A stretch of DNA of 50,488 nucleotides from Paraburkholderia oxyphila NBRC 105797. Lineage in GTDB: Bacteria > Pseudomonadota > Gammaproteobacteria > Burkholderiales > Burkholderiaceae. Made by a program: the position numbers and the translations under genes. The DNA lies in the NCBI RefSeq assembly GCF_000685075.1, contig NZ_BAYD01000069.1, positions 1 to 50,488 of the forward strand, given 5' to 3'. This document shows positions 25,450 to 34,684 of the stretch, piece by piece (position 1 is the first letter of the stretch; the number at the start of each line of letters is the position of its first letter). The notes beneath the pieces are model-generated. The model was given only the letters and a program-made list of their open reading frames with translations, was not told the origin of the DNA and did no database searches.

Positions 25450-27033
25450 TCAGAATAACTGACGAAAAACCCAGAACAGCGAGGCGGCAAGCGCAATCGA
25501 GGCGGGCAGCGTGAGCAGCCATGCAAGCGCGAGATTGCGCACGGTCGACCATTGCAGGCCTGAGCCATTGGCGGCCATGGTTCCAGCCACGCCCGAGGCC
25601 AGCACGTGGGTGGTCGAAACGGGCAAGCCGTAGACGTCGGCCATGCCGATGGTCAGCATGGCCACCGCTTCGGCGGAGGCGCCCTGCCCATAGGTCAGAT
25701 GCTGCTTGCCGATCTTCTCGCCCACGGTCACCACGACGCGCTTCCAGCCCACCATCGTCCCCAGTCCGAGCGCGATGGCCACCGCCACCTTGACCCACGT
25801 GGGGATGAACTTGGTGGCGTGGTCCATCTGCTTGCGAAAGTCCTCGAGCGTGGCGGTGTCGGTGGCGGAGAAGGCGGGCGCGTGCGCTTTCTCCATCAGC
25901 CGGATGGCCTCGGACGCGACGTACATGTTGTTGCGCACGTTGTCGACCATCGTTTGCGGCACCTGCGCCATCGAGCCCGAGAGGCTCACCTGGTCGCCGA
26001 TGGTGTCGGTGAGCGCGCGCAGCGCCGGCAGCGTCGCGGGCTGCAGGCGCTGCGTGCTCACGTAGGCTTCGACTTCCGCGCGCGGATTGTCGGGCGGCGT
26101 GGCGCTCGCGTAGTGCGCGAGCGTGGTCGAAGCCGCGCGGGCGGATGCCACGAACGTCACGGTCTGCTCGGGCGTGACGGCCCTGTTGAGCGCATAGGCG
26201 GTGGGCACCACGCCAATCAGGATCAGCATGATGAGGCCCATGCCTTTCTGCCCGTCGTTGGAGCCGTGCGCGAACGAGACGCCCGTGCAGGTGAGAATGA
26301 GCAGCGCGCGGATCCAGAACGGCGGCGGCTCGTTCGCCTTAGGCTCGCGGTAGAGGCGCGGCGCGCGCACGAAGCACTTCAGCGCGAGCAGCAAGAGCGC
26401 GGAGAGCACGAACCCCACCACGGGCGAAAACAACAGGGCCTTGCCCACGCCCAGCGCCTGGGTCCAGTCGACGCCCGAAGTGCCAGAAGCGCCGCTGAGC
26501 CACTGGTTCATGATGCCCACGCCGATGATCGAGCCAACCAGCGCATGCGAGCTCGACGAGGGCAGCCCGAGATACCAGGTGCCGAGATTCCAGAGGATGG
26601 CCGCGATCAGCAGCGAGAACACCATGGCGAACCCGGCGTGGCTGCCCACCTGGAGGATCAGCTCGACGGGCAGCAGTTGCAGGATGCCGAACGCGACCGC
26701 GCCGCTCGAGACGAGCACGCCGAGAAAATTCCATGCGCCCGACCAGACCACGGCGGTGTGCGGTTCGAGCGAGTTCGTATAGATGACCGTGGCGACGGCG
26801 TTGGCGGTGTCGTGAAAGCCGTTCACGAACTCGAAGCCGAGCGCGATGACAAGCGCGATGCCGAGCAGGACGAACGGCAGCGCGGAGCTGCCCTGCACGG
26901 TGCGCAGGTCGACGACGAGATGGTTGATGACATAGACCGCGCCCGCTGCGATGACGAGGAAGAAGAGCGCGGCGGCGAGGCCTCGGCGGCGCGGTTGCGC
27001 CGCGCGCGGCTGGGATAAGGGGACGTCCGGCAT
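25450..27033 (-). CDS. Inorganic phosphate transporter, PiT family
   Basis: A 527-residue PiT permease. Both halves carry the family signature: NGFHDTANAVATVIYTNSL near residue 70, and SFAHGSNDGQKGMG after the middle. About ten to twelve hydrophobic segments are seen, with a hydrophilic central region of ~130 residues between the two PiT halves. It takes up phosphate (or metal-phosphate) with protons across the inner membrane. The ATG at 27033 was chosen because it begins the short cytoplasmic start before TM1; upstream codons are Arg/Ala-rich and unlike the family. It converges on the aliA-badK scar with a 30-bp gap. Confidence 0.93.
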   Translation of the reverse strand: MPDVPLSQPRAAQPRRRGLAAALFFLVIAAGAVYVINHLVVDLRTVQGSSALPFVLLGIALVIALGFEFVNGFHDTANAVATVIYTNSLEPHTAVVWSGAWNFLGVLVSSGAVAFGILQLLPVELILQVGSHAGFAMVFSLLIAAILWNLGTWYLGLPSSSSHALVGSIIGVGIMNQWLSGASGTSGVDWTQALGVGKALLFSPVVGFVLSALLLLALKCFVRAPRLYREPKANEPPPFWIRALLILTCTGVSFAHGSNDGQKGMGLIMLILIGVVPTAYALNRAVTPEQTVTFVASARAASTTLAHYASATPPDNPRAEVEAYVSTQRLQPATLPALRALTDTIGDQVSLSGSMAQVPQTMVDNVRNNMYVASEAIRLMEKAHAPAFSATDTATLEDFRKQMDHATKFIPTWVKVAVAIALGLGTMVGWKRVVVTVGEKIGKQHLTYGQGASAEAVAMLTIGMADVYGLPVSTTHVLASGVAGTMAANGSGLQWSTVRNLALAWLLTLPASIALAASLFWVFRQLF

Positions 27034-27290
27034 GGATGTGCGCTGAGGGTTGGGCTCATGAGCCTCGCGCGCTGCGCCTTGAAGGCGCCATGTGCCATGA
27101 CGCCGCCAGTCGATGGCGCCGATGGCGGCGGGCGCGTCGGGCGCGCCAGAACCGGGGCGGCTCGATCGAGACGCGCCAGTGTCGCACACCGGCCGAATCG
27201 CCGTAGCCAGGATGCCACCGTGCCGGGCTGCTTCGGCGCCGCGACGCCCGTGTGACGCGGGTCCGCGGCGAATTGCGTCGGATTGACGCG

Positions 27291-28469
27291 TCAGAACAGC
27301 AGCGCAATGCCCGCCATGCCGACGAACTGCGCGTGCGTGCTCGAAGGCGTGCTGTTCTGCGAGTCGCCCACCGAGGGGCTGGCCTCGACGATATCGCCCG
27401 CGCCGTTCGCGCCGAGCGTCTGGCCGCTCGCGTGCTGATAGCCTTGCAGCGCGTAAAGCGAAGTCCGCTTGGAGAGGTGATAGGTCTCCTTGAGCGAGAC
27501 CTGTTCATACCGCGCGGCACTCGTGACGCCGTTGGCTTTCGAGGCCAGCGTGTAGGCAAAGCCGCCGCCCACGTCGAACGCGGGCGAGAAGCGATAGGTG
27601 GCGAGCGCTGCCCAGGTGTTGAAGACGGCCGTGGTGCCGAAGAGCGACTTGCCGCCCGCGAGGTATTCGACGTTGGAATACGATGCGCCCAGCATCACAT
27701 TGCCGATCGTGTAGTTGCCTGCCACGGCCACGTGCTGCACGGCGCGCGCCGAAACATAGCCCGTGTTCAGCGACGACTTGCCGAAGCTCGCGGTCGAGGA
27801 GGTGTCGAAGCCGCTCGTGAGCGCGGCGTTGTCCATGCGCAGGTAGCCTGCGGCGAGCGAGACCGGCCCGTTCGCATAACGCAGCGCGGTGCTCCATGTC
27901 TGGCCCTTGCCGGTGCTGCCCGCAATGCCGCCGAACGCGTACATGGCGCTCGCCTGCACGCCGTACCAGGTGGGCGACGTGTAGATCGCCGAGTTGTTGA
28001 TGCGTACGGTGGTGTCGAGTCCGTCGATATCGCCGGGGTGCGCGCCGGTCGCGCCGGTGAGCCAGTTGCTGCCCGTGAGCGGCCCCACGAACTGATAGTA
28101 GGGCGTGTATTGGCGGCCGAGCGTGAGCTGGCCCACGCTGAGGTTCTGCAAACCTACGTAAGCCTGGCGGTTGAAAAGCAGGCCATTGGTCTGGAGCGCT
28201 CCGCTATTCGGATCGAAGCCGTTTTGCAGGTCGAAGATCGCGAGCGTGCCGCCGCCCAGGTCTTCCTTGCCTTGCAGGCCGAACTTCGAGGCATAGACGT
28301 TGCCCTGACGCAGGTACACGTTCGAGTGACCGTTCTGGTTGTTGACGTAAGTAATTGCGTCGTCGACAGCGCCGTAGAGCGTGACGCTGGATTGCGCGAA
28401 CGCCGGGCCCGCGATCAATGCGGCGCCTGCGGTTACGAAAATACCCGGACCGAAGCCAGTCTTCTTCAT
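27291..28469 (-). CDS. Outer-membrane porin, Burkholderia general type (second copy)
   Basis: A 392-residue porin. Residues 1-25 form a signal peptide (ending GPAFAQ), then SSVTLYGAVDDAITYV as strand one, SKFGLQGKEDLGGGTLAIFDLQNGF, and LTLGRQYTPYY in the loop 3 area. It ends AGIALLF with the terminal Phe. GGAG lies ten bases before the ATG at 28469. It is clearly diverged from the porin at 15284-16381. It sits next to the dehydroshikimate dehydratase gene in the same direction with a 152-bp gap, so it might help take up quinate or shikimate; this is inference from position. Confidence 0.93.
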   Translation of the reverse strand: MKKTGFGPGIFVTAGAALIAGPAFAQSSVTLYGAVDDAITYVNNQNGHSNVYLRQGNVYASKFGLQGKEDLGGGTLAIFDLQNGFDPNSGALQTNGLLFNRQAYVGLQNLSVGQLTLGRQYTPYYQFVGPLTGSNWLTGATGAHPGDIDGLDTTVRINNSAIYTSPTWYGVQASAMYAFGGIAGSTGKGQTWSTALRYANGPVSLAAGYLRMDNAALTSGFDTSSTASFGKSSLNTGYVSARAVQHVAVAGNYTIGNVMLGASYSNVEYLAGGKSLFGTTAVFNTWAALATYRFSPAFDVGGGFAYTLASKANGVTSAARYEQVSLKETYHLSKRTSLYALQGYQHASGQTLGANGAGDIVEASPSVGDSQNSTPSSTHAQFVGMAGIALLF

Positions 28470-28621
28470 CGTCGTAAATCTCCAAGAATTATAGGATTAC
28501 TTATTGATTGTTGGTGTATCGCACGACCGGTGCATGTGCTTTGCGTGAGCGCGCGCTGCGAGCGGCACGGATTGCTCCGTGTCGCTTGATCGATATCGCC
28601 GGGGATGCTTCTGGGGGGCCC

Positions 28622-30595
28622 TTATAGGCTCTTGTCTTGTTCGTCGTCCTGACGCGCGTCGCGCGAGCGCTGGCGTGCCTGCGCGGCGAGGCGCACCGCG
28701 GCGTTCGGCGCGCCATAACCGTCGTAGCCGCCGCGCCGCTCCACCAATTCCAGGAAGAAGCGCTGGTCGAGCGTTTCGGTGTAGGCGTGCAGGAACTCGC
28801 CGCCTTGTTCGTCGCGGTCGTAGAGGAGGTTGTGCTGGCGCAGCGCGTCGAGGAACTCGGCGGGCAGTGTGTGGCGCGCTTCGAGATCGTCGTAGTAGTT
28901 GGCCGGCACGCGCAGCAGCGGCACGCCCGCCGCCTCGAATTCCGTGACGGCGCGGAAGATGTCGCCGGTGCTGAACGCCACGTGGTTCAGGCCGGTGCCG
29001 TGATAGGCGCGCACGCTCTCGGCGGTCGCGGTGTGCGGGTCGACCGAGGCGTTGAGCACCATGCGCAGGCCGCGGTCGGCGCTGAAGAGCGCGCGGCTGC
29101 GCACGAGGCCGTAGGGATCGGGCAGCAGGACGGCGGCGCTCGCCTGCAGGCCGAACACCGCTTTCAGGAACAGCACCCATGCATCGAACGAACCGGCCGG
29201 CAGCGCGAGGCTCACGTGATCGATGCCCGTGATCGGGCCGACCTCCGTGGGACCGTCCACATCGGTGAGCACGAAGTCGGCTTCGAAGAGCGTCGGCTCG
29301 CCCGGTTGTTCGTTAACGAAATAGTTAAGACTGCCGTCCGGTGCCTGGACGGCCGGCACCACGCGCTCGTTGGGGCCGAGGCGGCCAGAGAACGGCTGAT
29401 AGCCGAAACCCGCCGCGCGTTCGAGCGCGAGACGCGCGTCGTCCACGCGCAAGGCCGAGGCGCACAGCGAAAGACCGTGGCGCTGGAAGAACGCATCGGC
29501 GAACGAATCGGGCTCGGCGTTCAGCACGATGGCCGCCGAGCCGTGCTGGTAGAGCGTCACGTCTTTCGAGCGGTGCTGCCCCGCGCGGCGGAAATGGAGC
29601 TTTTCGAGCCAGTCGGCCACGCGCTGGCGCGCGGCGTCGTCCACTGCGAACTCGAGGAATTGCCAGCCCGCGTGCGCCGGCGCGGCGGGCGGGTTGTAGA
29701 GCGGTGCCGCTTGCGCATCGGCGCCGCGTGGTGCTTCGTGCGTCAACGCTTCGCGTGTCAGCTCTTCGAGTAGCAGCAGTGAGCGATTGCCGTCCGCCGC
29801 GGTGGCCGCGGGCGGCGCGCCGCGAAAGCCGTCGTTGAAGATTTCCAGCGAGAGCGGGCCCGTGTAGCCACTCTTCACGACTTGCGCCGTAAAGTCCGCG
29901 AGCGCGAAGTCGCCCTGGCCCGGAAAGCAGCGGTAATGGCGGCTCCATTCGAGTACGTCCATGTTCATCTTCGGTGCGTCGGCGATCTGCACGAAGCCAA
30001 TGCGCTCGCCCGGAATCGTGGCGATCGCATCGGGCGTGTCGTCGAGCGAGAGCGTGTGGAAGCTGTCGAGCGCGAGCGTGAGGTTCGGATGGTTCACGGC
30101 GTTCACGAGCTTCCATGCATGGCGGTACGTGCGTACGTGGCGGCCCCAGGCGAGCGCTTCGTAGCACGTCACCACGCCCGCCTGCGCGGCGGCCTGCGCG
30201 AGCTGGCCGAGTTGATCGATGGCCAGCGCATCGTCGTCGATCGTGTCGGGCGAGACGCTGCTGCAGACCAGCAGGCGGTCCGTGCCCAGCTCGTGCATCA
30301 AATCGAATTTGCGCTTCACGCGCTCGAGGTTGCGCGCCAGCCGCCCGGCGCTCACGCCCTCGAAGTCGCGAAACGGCTGGTACAGCACGATGGCGAGCCC
30401 GAAGTCGGCGGCCATGCGGCGCACGTCGGCGGGCGAGCCTTCGAAATAGAGCAGATCGTTTTCGAAGATCTCCACGCCCGCGAAGCCCGCGGCGCTGATC
30501 GCGGCGAGCTTTTCCGCAAGCGTGCCGCTGATCGAGACGGTCGCGATCGAGCGGCACAACGGGGCGAGGGCTGAAGCGAGAGGCGGCTTGGACAT
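28622..30595 (-). CDS. 3-dehydroshikimate dehydratase, two-domain QsuB type
   Basis: A 657-residue fusion. The N-terminal ~280 residues are a TIM-barrel of the sugar-phosphate-isomerase type with metal ligands in YEALAWG, LALDSFHTL and LSLEIFND. The C-terminal ~350 residues are a VOC fold like 4-hydroxyphenylpyruvate dioxygenase with ITGIDHVSLAL, TGLNHVAFST and FFLELVERRGGYDGYG giving His-His-Glu. This is the layout of QsuB, where the barrel dehydrates 3-dehydroshikimate to protocatechuate and the second domain is accessory or of unclear activity. The ATG at 30595 starts the conserved region. It is divergent from aroQ-aroE-MFS and shares their 325-bp regulatory region. Confidence 0.92.
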   Translation of the reverse strand: MSKPPLASALAPLCRSIATVSISGTLAEKLAAISAAGFAGVEIFENDLLYFEGSPADVRRMAADFGLAIVLYQPFRDFEGVSAGRLARNLERVKRKFDLMHELGTDRLLVCSSVSPDTIDDDALAIDQLGQLAQAAAQAGVVTCYEALAWGRHVRTYRHAWKLVNAVNHPNLTLALDSFHTLSLDDTPDAIATIPGERIGFVQIADAPKMNMDVLEWSRHYRCFPGQGDFALADFTAQVVKSGYTGPLSLEIFNDGFRGAPPAATAADGNRSLLLLEELTREALTHEAPRGADAQAAPLYNPPAAPAHAGWQFLEFAVDDAARQRVADWLEKLHFRRAGQHRSKDVTLYQHGSAAIVLNAEPDSFADAFFQRHGLSLCASALRVDDARLALERAAGFGYQPFSGRLGPNERVVPAVQAPDGSLNYFVNEQPGEPTLFEADFVLTDVDGPTEVGPITGIDHVSLALPAGSFDAWVLFLKAVFGLQASAAVLLPDPYGLVRSRALFSADRGLRMVLNASVDPHTATAESVRAYHGTGLNHVAFSTGDIFRAVTEFEAAGVPLLRVPANYYDDLEARHTLPAEFLDALRQHNLLYDRDEQGGEFLHAYTETLDQRFFLELVERRGGYDGYGAPNAAVRLAAQARQRSRDARQDDEQDKSL

Positions 30596-30920
30596 GGCGT
30601 GGCGCGGCAACGGTTGAACGATAACCCAGGGGCCGGCGGCGCGGGCTTGCGCGTGCCGGCGGGGCGCGCGCTGCGCGTTCAGCGGGCAAGCAAGCTGAAC
30701 ACGCAAGCGCCGCCGGAGTGTTGCAAGGATAATAAAACTAACTAGTTAGTACAAATTCTCGGAAACCCCAGGGTGACCTGAGCGCGCGTGCGCGGCACAC
30801 TGGCGGCCATGCGTGGGGTGAGCGCATGGGCCGCGGGGCAGGGCCAATGCGCCGCAAATGCCGCGCCTGAAACGGAGTTGTCGCGTCGTTATCGAGTTGT
30901 TACGTATTGTGGAGCGCCTG
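30596..30920. other. Divergent regulatory region of the quinate/shikimate locus
   Basis: 325 bp between the dehydratase (minus) and aroQ (plus) starts. It holds no gene. The only clear structure is the perfect palindrome at 30737-30750 in an AT-rich patch, plus the aroQ ribosome-binding site GGAG near 30911. Confidence 0.7.
30737..30750. promoter_or_regulatory. Perfect 14-bp palindrome, candidate TetR operator
   Basis: ACTAACTAGTTAGT is a perfect dyad in the only AT-rich part of the divergent promoter region. Palindromes of this kind are usual TetR/AcrR operators. A TetR gene closes the locus at 33797-34471. Confidence 0.6.
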
Positions 30921-31376
30921 ATGCAATTGCCGTCGGTACTGGTCCTGAACGGGCCGAATCTCAATCTGCTGGGAACGCGGGAACCCGCGGTATATGGGTC
31001 CGAAACGCTGGACGACGTGGCGCGCCTGTGCCGCGAAGCTGCCGGGCGGTTGCAGCTCGAAGTCGACTTCCGCCAGTCGAACGCCGAGCATCAGTTGATC
31101 GACTGGCTGCACGAGGCACGTACGCGCGTCGACGGCATCGTCATCAATCCGGCCGCCTACACGCACACGTCGGTGGCCATTGCCGATGCGCTTTCGGCCA
31201 TCGCCAAGCCCGTGATCGAGGTCCATATTTCCAACGTCCACAAGCGCGAGGCGTTCCGGCACCATTCGTTCGTTTCGCCTATAGCCGACGGCATCATCGT
31301 CGGCTGCGGCACCCAGGGCTATGTGCTCGCGCTCGAACGCATGGCCACGCTGCTGGCAGGGAAGGTGTCGAAATGA
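30921..31376 (+). CDS. aroQ: Type II 3-dehydroquinate dehydratase
   Basis: A 151-residue type II dehydroquinase. LVLNGPNLNLLGTREP with the catalytic Tyr25 loop, IVINPAAYTHTS, and the E100/H102 strand (IEVHISNVHKREAF) are all present. It interconverts 3-dehydroquinate and 3-dehydroshikimate. The ATG at 30921 has GGAG seven bases upstream, and its stop overlaps the aroE-like ATG (ATGA at 31373-31376). Next to a dehydratase, dehydrogenase and transporter, this copy most likely serves quinate/shikimate breakdown rather than aromatic amino acid synthesis. Confidence 0.95.
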   Translation: MQLPSVLVLNGPNLNLLGTREPAVYGSETLDDVARLCREAAGRLQLEVDFRQSNAEHQLIDWLHEARTRVDGIVINPAAYTHTSVAIADALSAIAKPVIEVHISNVHKREAFRHHSFVSPIADGIIVGCGTQGYVLALERMATLLAGKVSK

Positions 31377-32260
31377 GCCAGCACAACACCGCAACGAAGC
31401 CGCGCTCGTTCCTTTGCGGGCTGATCGGCAAGGGTATCGGCGGCTCGCTCACGCCCGCGATGCACGAGAAGGAAGGGCGCGAGCTCGGCTTCAACTATGT
31501 GTATCGGCGTATCGATCTCGATGCGCTCGGCCTCGCCATCGACGCGCTGCCCGAGCTGCTGCTCGCGGCGCAGCGCATGGGCTTCGACGGCCTGAACATC
31601 ACCTATCCGTGCAAGCAGGCCGTGATCCCCTTGCTCGACGAACTCTCGGACGACGCACGGGCGCTGGGCGCCGTGAACACGGTGCTGTTCCGCGACGGCA
31701 AGCGCATCGGCCACAACACCGATTGGTCGGGATTCGCCAGCGCGTTCAAGCGCGGGCTGCCCGACGTGTCGCTCGAATCGGTCGTGCAGCTGGGTGCAGG
31801 CGGCGCGGGCGCGGCGGTTGCGCATGCCGCGCTGCAGATGGGTGCACACGCACTCACGCTGTTCGACGTGGACGCCACGCGCGCCCAGGCGCTCGCCGAC
31901 GAGTTGCAGGCGCGCTTTCCCGCCGCGCGCGTGAGCGCGGGCGGCGACTTGCAGGCGACGCTGGCCGCCGCCACGGGCCTCATTCACGCCACCCCCACCG
32001 GCATGGCGAAGCTGCCCGGCTTGCCGCTGCCCGCCGAGTATCTGCATGAGCGCCTGTGGGTGGCCGACATCGTCTATTTCCCGATCCGCACCGCGTTGCT
32101 CGAAGCGGCTGAAGCGCGCGGCTGCTGTGTCTTGAGCGGCGGCGGCATGGCCGTCTATCAGGCCGTGGATGCATTCAGGCTCTTCACCGGCCTCGAACCG
32201 GACGCCGAGCGCATGTATGCACATTTGCAAACGATGCTGGCGCAGGACGCCGGCCAATAA
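31373..32260 (+). CDS. aroE: Quinate/shikimate dehydrogenase, catabolic NAD-type AroE
   Basis: A 295-residue AroE-family enzyme. The substrate motif reads S25-L-T27 (GGSLTPAMHE) instead of the biosynthetic SxS, like quinate-using QsuD enzymes. Catalytic K81 (TYPCKQ) and D117 (HNTDW) are present. The nucleotide site GAGGAG (141-146) is followed by FDVD (acidic D165, D167) where NADP-dependent AroE has an NRT motif, pointing to NAD+. So it probably oxidises quinate and/or shikimate to the 3-dehydro compounds. It is translationally coupled to aroQ by a 4-bp overlap. Confidence 0.9.
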   Translation: MSQHNTATKPRSFLCGLIGKGIGGSLTPAMHEKEGRELGFNYVYRRIDLDALGLAIDALPELLLAAQRMGFDGLNITYPCKQAVIPLLDELSDDARALGAVNTVLFRDGKRIGHNTDWSGFASAFKRGLPDVSLESVVQLGAGGAGAAVAHAALQMGAHALTLFDVDATRAQALADELQARFPAARVSAGGDLQATLAAATGLIHATPTGMAKLPGLPLPAEYLHERLWVADIVYFPIRTALLEAAEARGCCVLSGGGMAVYQAVDAFRLFTGLEPDAERMYAHLQTMLAQDAGQ

Positions 32261-32307
32261 CCCGCCGCTCGAGAGTCAGCTCGGCCATAAATAGTCAGGA
32301 GAGAGAC

Positions 32308-33672
32308 ATGGCACCACCCGTATCGACGGGGCGCGACGCGCCTACCCTTGCCGCGACGCCCGCCGAAGGCGCGCTGCGGCGCTCGAAGGCGCGCTATCGG
32401 ATCCTCGGCCTGCTGGCCGTCGGCACGATGATCAACTATCTGGACCGCACGGTGCTCGGCATCGCGGCGCCGCAGCTCACCAGGGAGCTGGGCATCAACG
32501 CGGCGCTCATGGGGCTGATCTTTTCGGCGTTCTCGTGGAGCTACGTGGTGGCGCAGATTCCGGGTGGCGTGTTTCTCGACCGCTTCGGCAGCAAGGTCAC
32601 GTACTACCTGGCGATGACGCTGTGGTCGATGTGCACGCTCGTGCAAGGGTTCGTCGGCAGCGTGGGCGCGCTGCTCGCGTGCCGGCTGGGTCTCGGCGTG
32701 GCCGAATCGCCGTGCTTCCCCACCAATAGCCGTGTGGTGGCGACATGGTTCCCGCAACAGGAACGCGCGTTCGCGACCGGTACCTATACGGTAGGCGAGT
32801 ACGTCGGCCTCGCGTTCTTCAGCCCCTTCCTGTTCGCGCTGATGGGCGCCTATGGCTGGCGCTCGCTGTTCTACGTGGTGGGCGGCGTGGGCATCGCGTT
32901 CGGCCTCGTCTGGTGGTGCTTCTACCGCGAGCCGCACGATCATCCGGGCGCCAACCGCGCGGAGCTCGACTATATCGAGGCGGGCGGCGGCCTCGCGAAG
33001 CACGACAAGAAGGCCGATGCGGACAAGGCGCAGGCGGCCGATGGCAAGAAGGGGTTCGACTGGCGCATGGCCGGCAAGCTGCTGCGCAAGCGTCAGCTCG
33101 CGGGCATCTGCCTCGGCCAGTTCGCGGGCAACTCCACGCTCGTGTTCTTCCTCACGTGGTTCCCGACCTACCTCGCCACCGAGCGCCACATGGGATGGCT
33201 CAAGATTGGCTTCTTCGCGATCATGCCGTTCATCGCCGCTTCGATCGGCGTGATGTTCGGCGGCACCTTCTCGGACTGGATGCTGCGCCGGGGCCTCTCG
33301 GCCAATGTGGCGCGCAAGCTGCCGATCATCGCCGGCCTGCTGCTCGCCTCGACCATCATTCTCGCGAACTTCGTCCAGAGCAACGTGGCCGTGATCGCGA
33401 TCCTCTCGGTGGCGTTCTTCGCGCAGGGCATGGCCGCGCTCGGCTGGACGCTCGTTTCCGATATCGCGCCGGCCGGCATGCTCGGTCTCACGGGCGGCAT
33501 CTTCAACCTGGCGGCCAACCTCGCCGGCATCATCACGCCGCTCGTGGTCGGGGTGATCGTGGGCGCGACGGGCTCGTTCGTCTGGGCGCTCGCGTTCATC
33601 GGCACGATCGCGCTGGTCGGCGCCGCGTCGTACATCTTCGTGGTGGGCGACATCAAGCGCATCGAGCTGTAA
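32308..33672 (+). CDS. MFS transporter (ACS family), probable quinate/shikimate importer
   Basis: A 454-residue MFS protein with twelve hydrophobic helices and a charged central loop (GLAKHDKKADADKA around residue 230). NYLDRTVLGIAAPQL in TM1 and FLDRFGSKVTYY after TM2 are typical of the anion:cation symporter family used for aromatic and sugar acids. AGGAGAG precedes the ATG at 32308, which lies 47 bp after aroE. Context makes quinate or shikimate the likely substrate. Confidence 0.9.
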   Translation: MAPPVSTGRDAPTLAATPAEGALRRSKARYRILGLLAVGTMINYLDRTVLGIAAPQLTRELGINAALMGLIFSAFSWSYVVAQIPGGVFLDRFGSKVTYYLAMTLWSMCTLVQGFVGSVGALLACRLGLGVAESPCFPTNSRVVATWFPQQERAFATGTYTVGEYVGLAFFSPFLFALMGAYGWRSLFYVVGGVGIAFGLVWWCFYREPHDHPGANRAELDYIEAGGGLAKHDKKADADKAQAADGKKGFDWRMAGKLLRKRQLAGICLGQFAGNSTLVFFLTWFPTYLATERHMGWLKIGFFAIMPFIAASIGVMFGGTFSDWMLRRGLSANVARKLPIIAGLLLASTIILANFVQSNVAVIAILSVAFFAQGMAALGWTLVSDIAPAGMLGLTGGIFNLAANLAGIITPLVVGVIVGATGSFVWALAFIGTIALVGAASYIFVVGDIKRIEL

Positions 33673-33703
33673 GGCGGTGGCTGGGGCGCTCCCGGAGCGG
33701 CCC

Positions 33704-33743
33704 GAAGCCCCGCCGGCCCGGGCGTCCGGCCCGGCGGGGCTTC
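33704..33743 (+). terminator. Strong GC hairpin after the MFS gene
   Basis: GAAGCCCCGCCGG and CCGGCGGGGCTTC form a perfect 13-bp stem around a short loop, 32 bp past the MFS stop. No T-run follows, so it may reduce rather than fully stop read-through into the TetR gene. Confidence 0.6.
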
Positions 33744-33796
33744 AGGCGCCCATGCTAGAATCGCCGGCATTCCTCTCCACTCGCGCTCCACTCAAA

Positions 33797-34471
33797 ATGG
33801 CAAGACCGGCGGCTTCGCCCGAACGCAACGACGCTCAATCCGAAAGCCGGCGCAAGTACGATCCGGAGCAGACCAAGCGCAACATTCTCGAAGTCGCGAC
33901 CGCCGAGTTTTCGGCCATGGGACTCGCGGGCGCGCGCGTGGACCAGATCGCCGAACGCACGCACACCACCAAGCGCATGCTCTATTACTACTTCGGCAGC
34001 AAGGAAGGGCTGTACGAAGCGGTGCTCGACAAGGTGTACGGCGACATCCGGGCGCTGGAGCAGGACCTGCATATCGACGAGCTCGATCCCGAGGAGGGCT
34101 TGCAGCGCCTCGTCGAATTCACCTTCGACTATCACGACCGCCATCGCGACTTCGTGCGCCTCGTGACGATCGAGAACATTCATGGCGCGAAGTACCTCGA
34201 GCGGCTCAAGACGTTCCGCAGCCGCAACGCCAGCGTGATCCGCACCATCGAGGACCTGCTCGCGCGCGGCGTGAGCGCGGGCGTGTTCCGCGACGACATC
34301 GATCCCATCGACCTGCACTTGCTGATCAGCTCGATGTGCTTTCATCGCGTGAGCAACCGCCACACCTTCGGCGCGGCGTTCGGGCGCGACCCCTCGCATC
34401 CGCGGCTGCGTGCGCGTCACCGCGAGATGGTGGTGGACGCCGTGGTGCGGTTCGCGCGCAAGACCGCCTGA
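33797..34471 (+). CDS. TetR/AcrR-family regulator
   Basis: A 224-residue TetR protein: HTH in about residues 25-70 (TKRNILEVATAEFSAMG, VDQIAERTHTTKRMLYYYFGSKEGLY), then a helical ligand-binding domain with FVRLVTIENIHGAKYL. The ATG at 33797 is favoured; ATGs at 33752 and further up would add unmatched residues. It lies 125 bp after the transporter on the same strand. Its likely target is the palindrome at 30737-30750 in front of aroQ and the dehydratase. The ligand is probably a quinate/shikimate pathway compound (inference). Confidence 0.88.
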   Translation: MARPAASPERNDAQSESRRKYDPEQTKRNILEVATAEFSAMGLAGARVDQIAERTHTTKRMLYYYFGSKEGLYEAVLDKVYGDIRALEQDLHIDELDPEEGLQRLVEFTFDYHDRHRDFVRLVTIENIHGAKYLERLKTFRSRNASVIRTIEDLLARGVSAGVFRDDIDPIDLHLLISSMCFHRVSNRHTFGAAFGRDPSHPRLRARHREMVVDAVVRFARKTA

Positions 34472-34585
34472 GCTTCGCGAGCGCGCAAAGCAATCCCGAT
34501 ATTCACGCTGGGGCGCGTGGCGGCGGCACATCCTGTTCTTCCCTCATCCCATAAAAGTGCCCGGACGCATTACACTACGCCCCGG

Positions 34586-34606
34586 AAGCCCGGCTGACGG
34601 GCTTTT
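34586..34606 (+). terminator. Intrinsic terminator after the TetR gene
   Basis: AAGCCCG and CGGGCTT form a 7-bp stem with loop GCTGA, followed by a short T-run (TTTT overlapping the stem end). It lies between tetR and wspA. Confidence 0.65.
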
Positions 34607-34684
34607 GCTGCGTCGTCTGTACGCTCACGCACGTTGCGCGGGCGCAGGGCGCCTTCCCTCGCCAACCGGTTAAGGCCACGCGTA

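Noticed and set aside
25246..25514. Continuation of the aliA-badK frame past the badK stop as a real 136-aa protein
   Set aside because: After the frameshift the residues are Arg/Ala noise, and the end runs antisense to the phosphate transporter.
31373..32260. Housekeeping biosynthetic shikimate dehydrogenase
   Set aside because: SxT in place of SxS, acidic nucleotide-specificity residues and catabolic neighbours point to quinate/shikimate breakdown.
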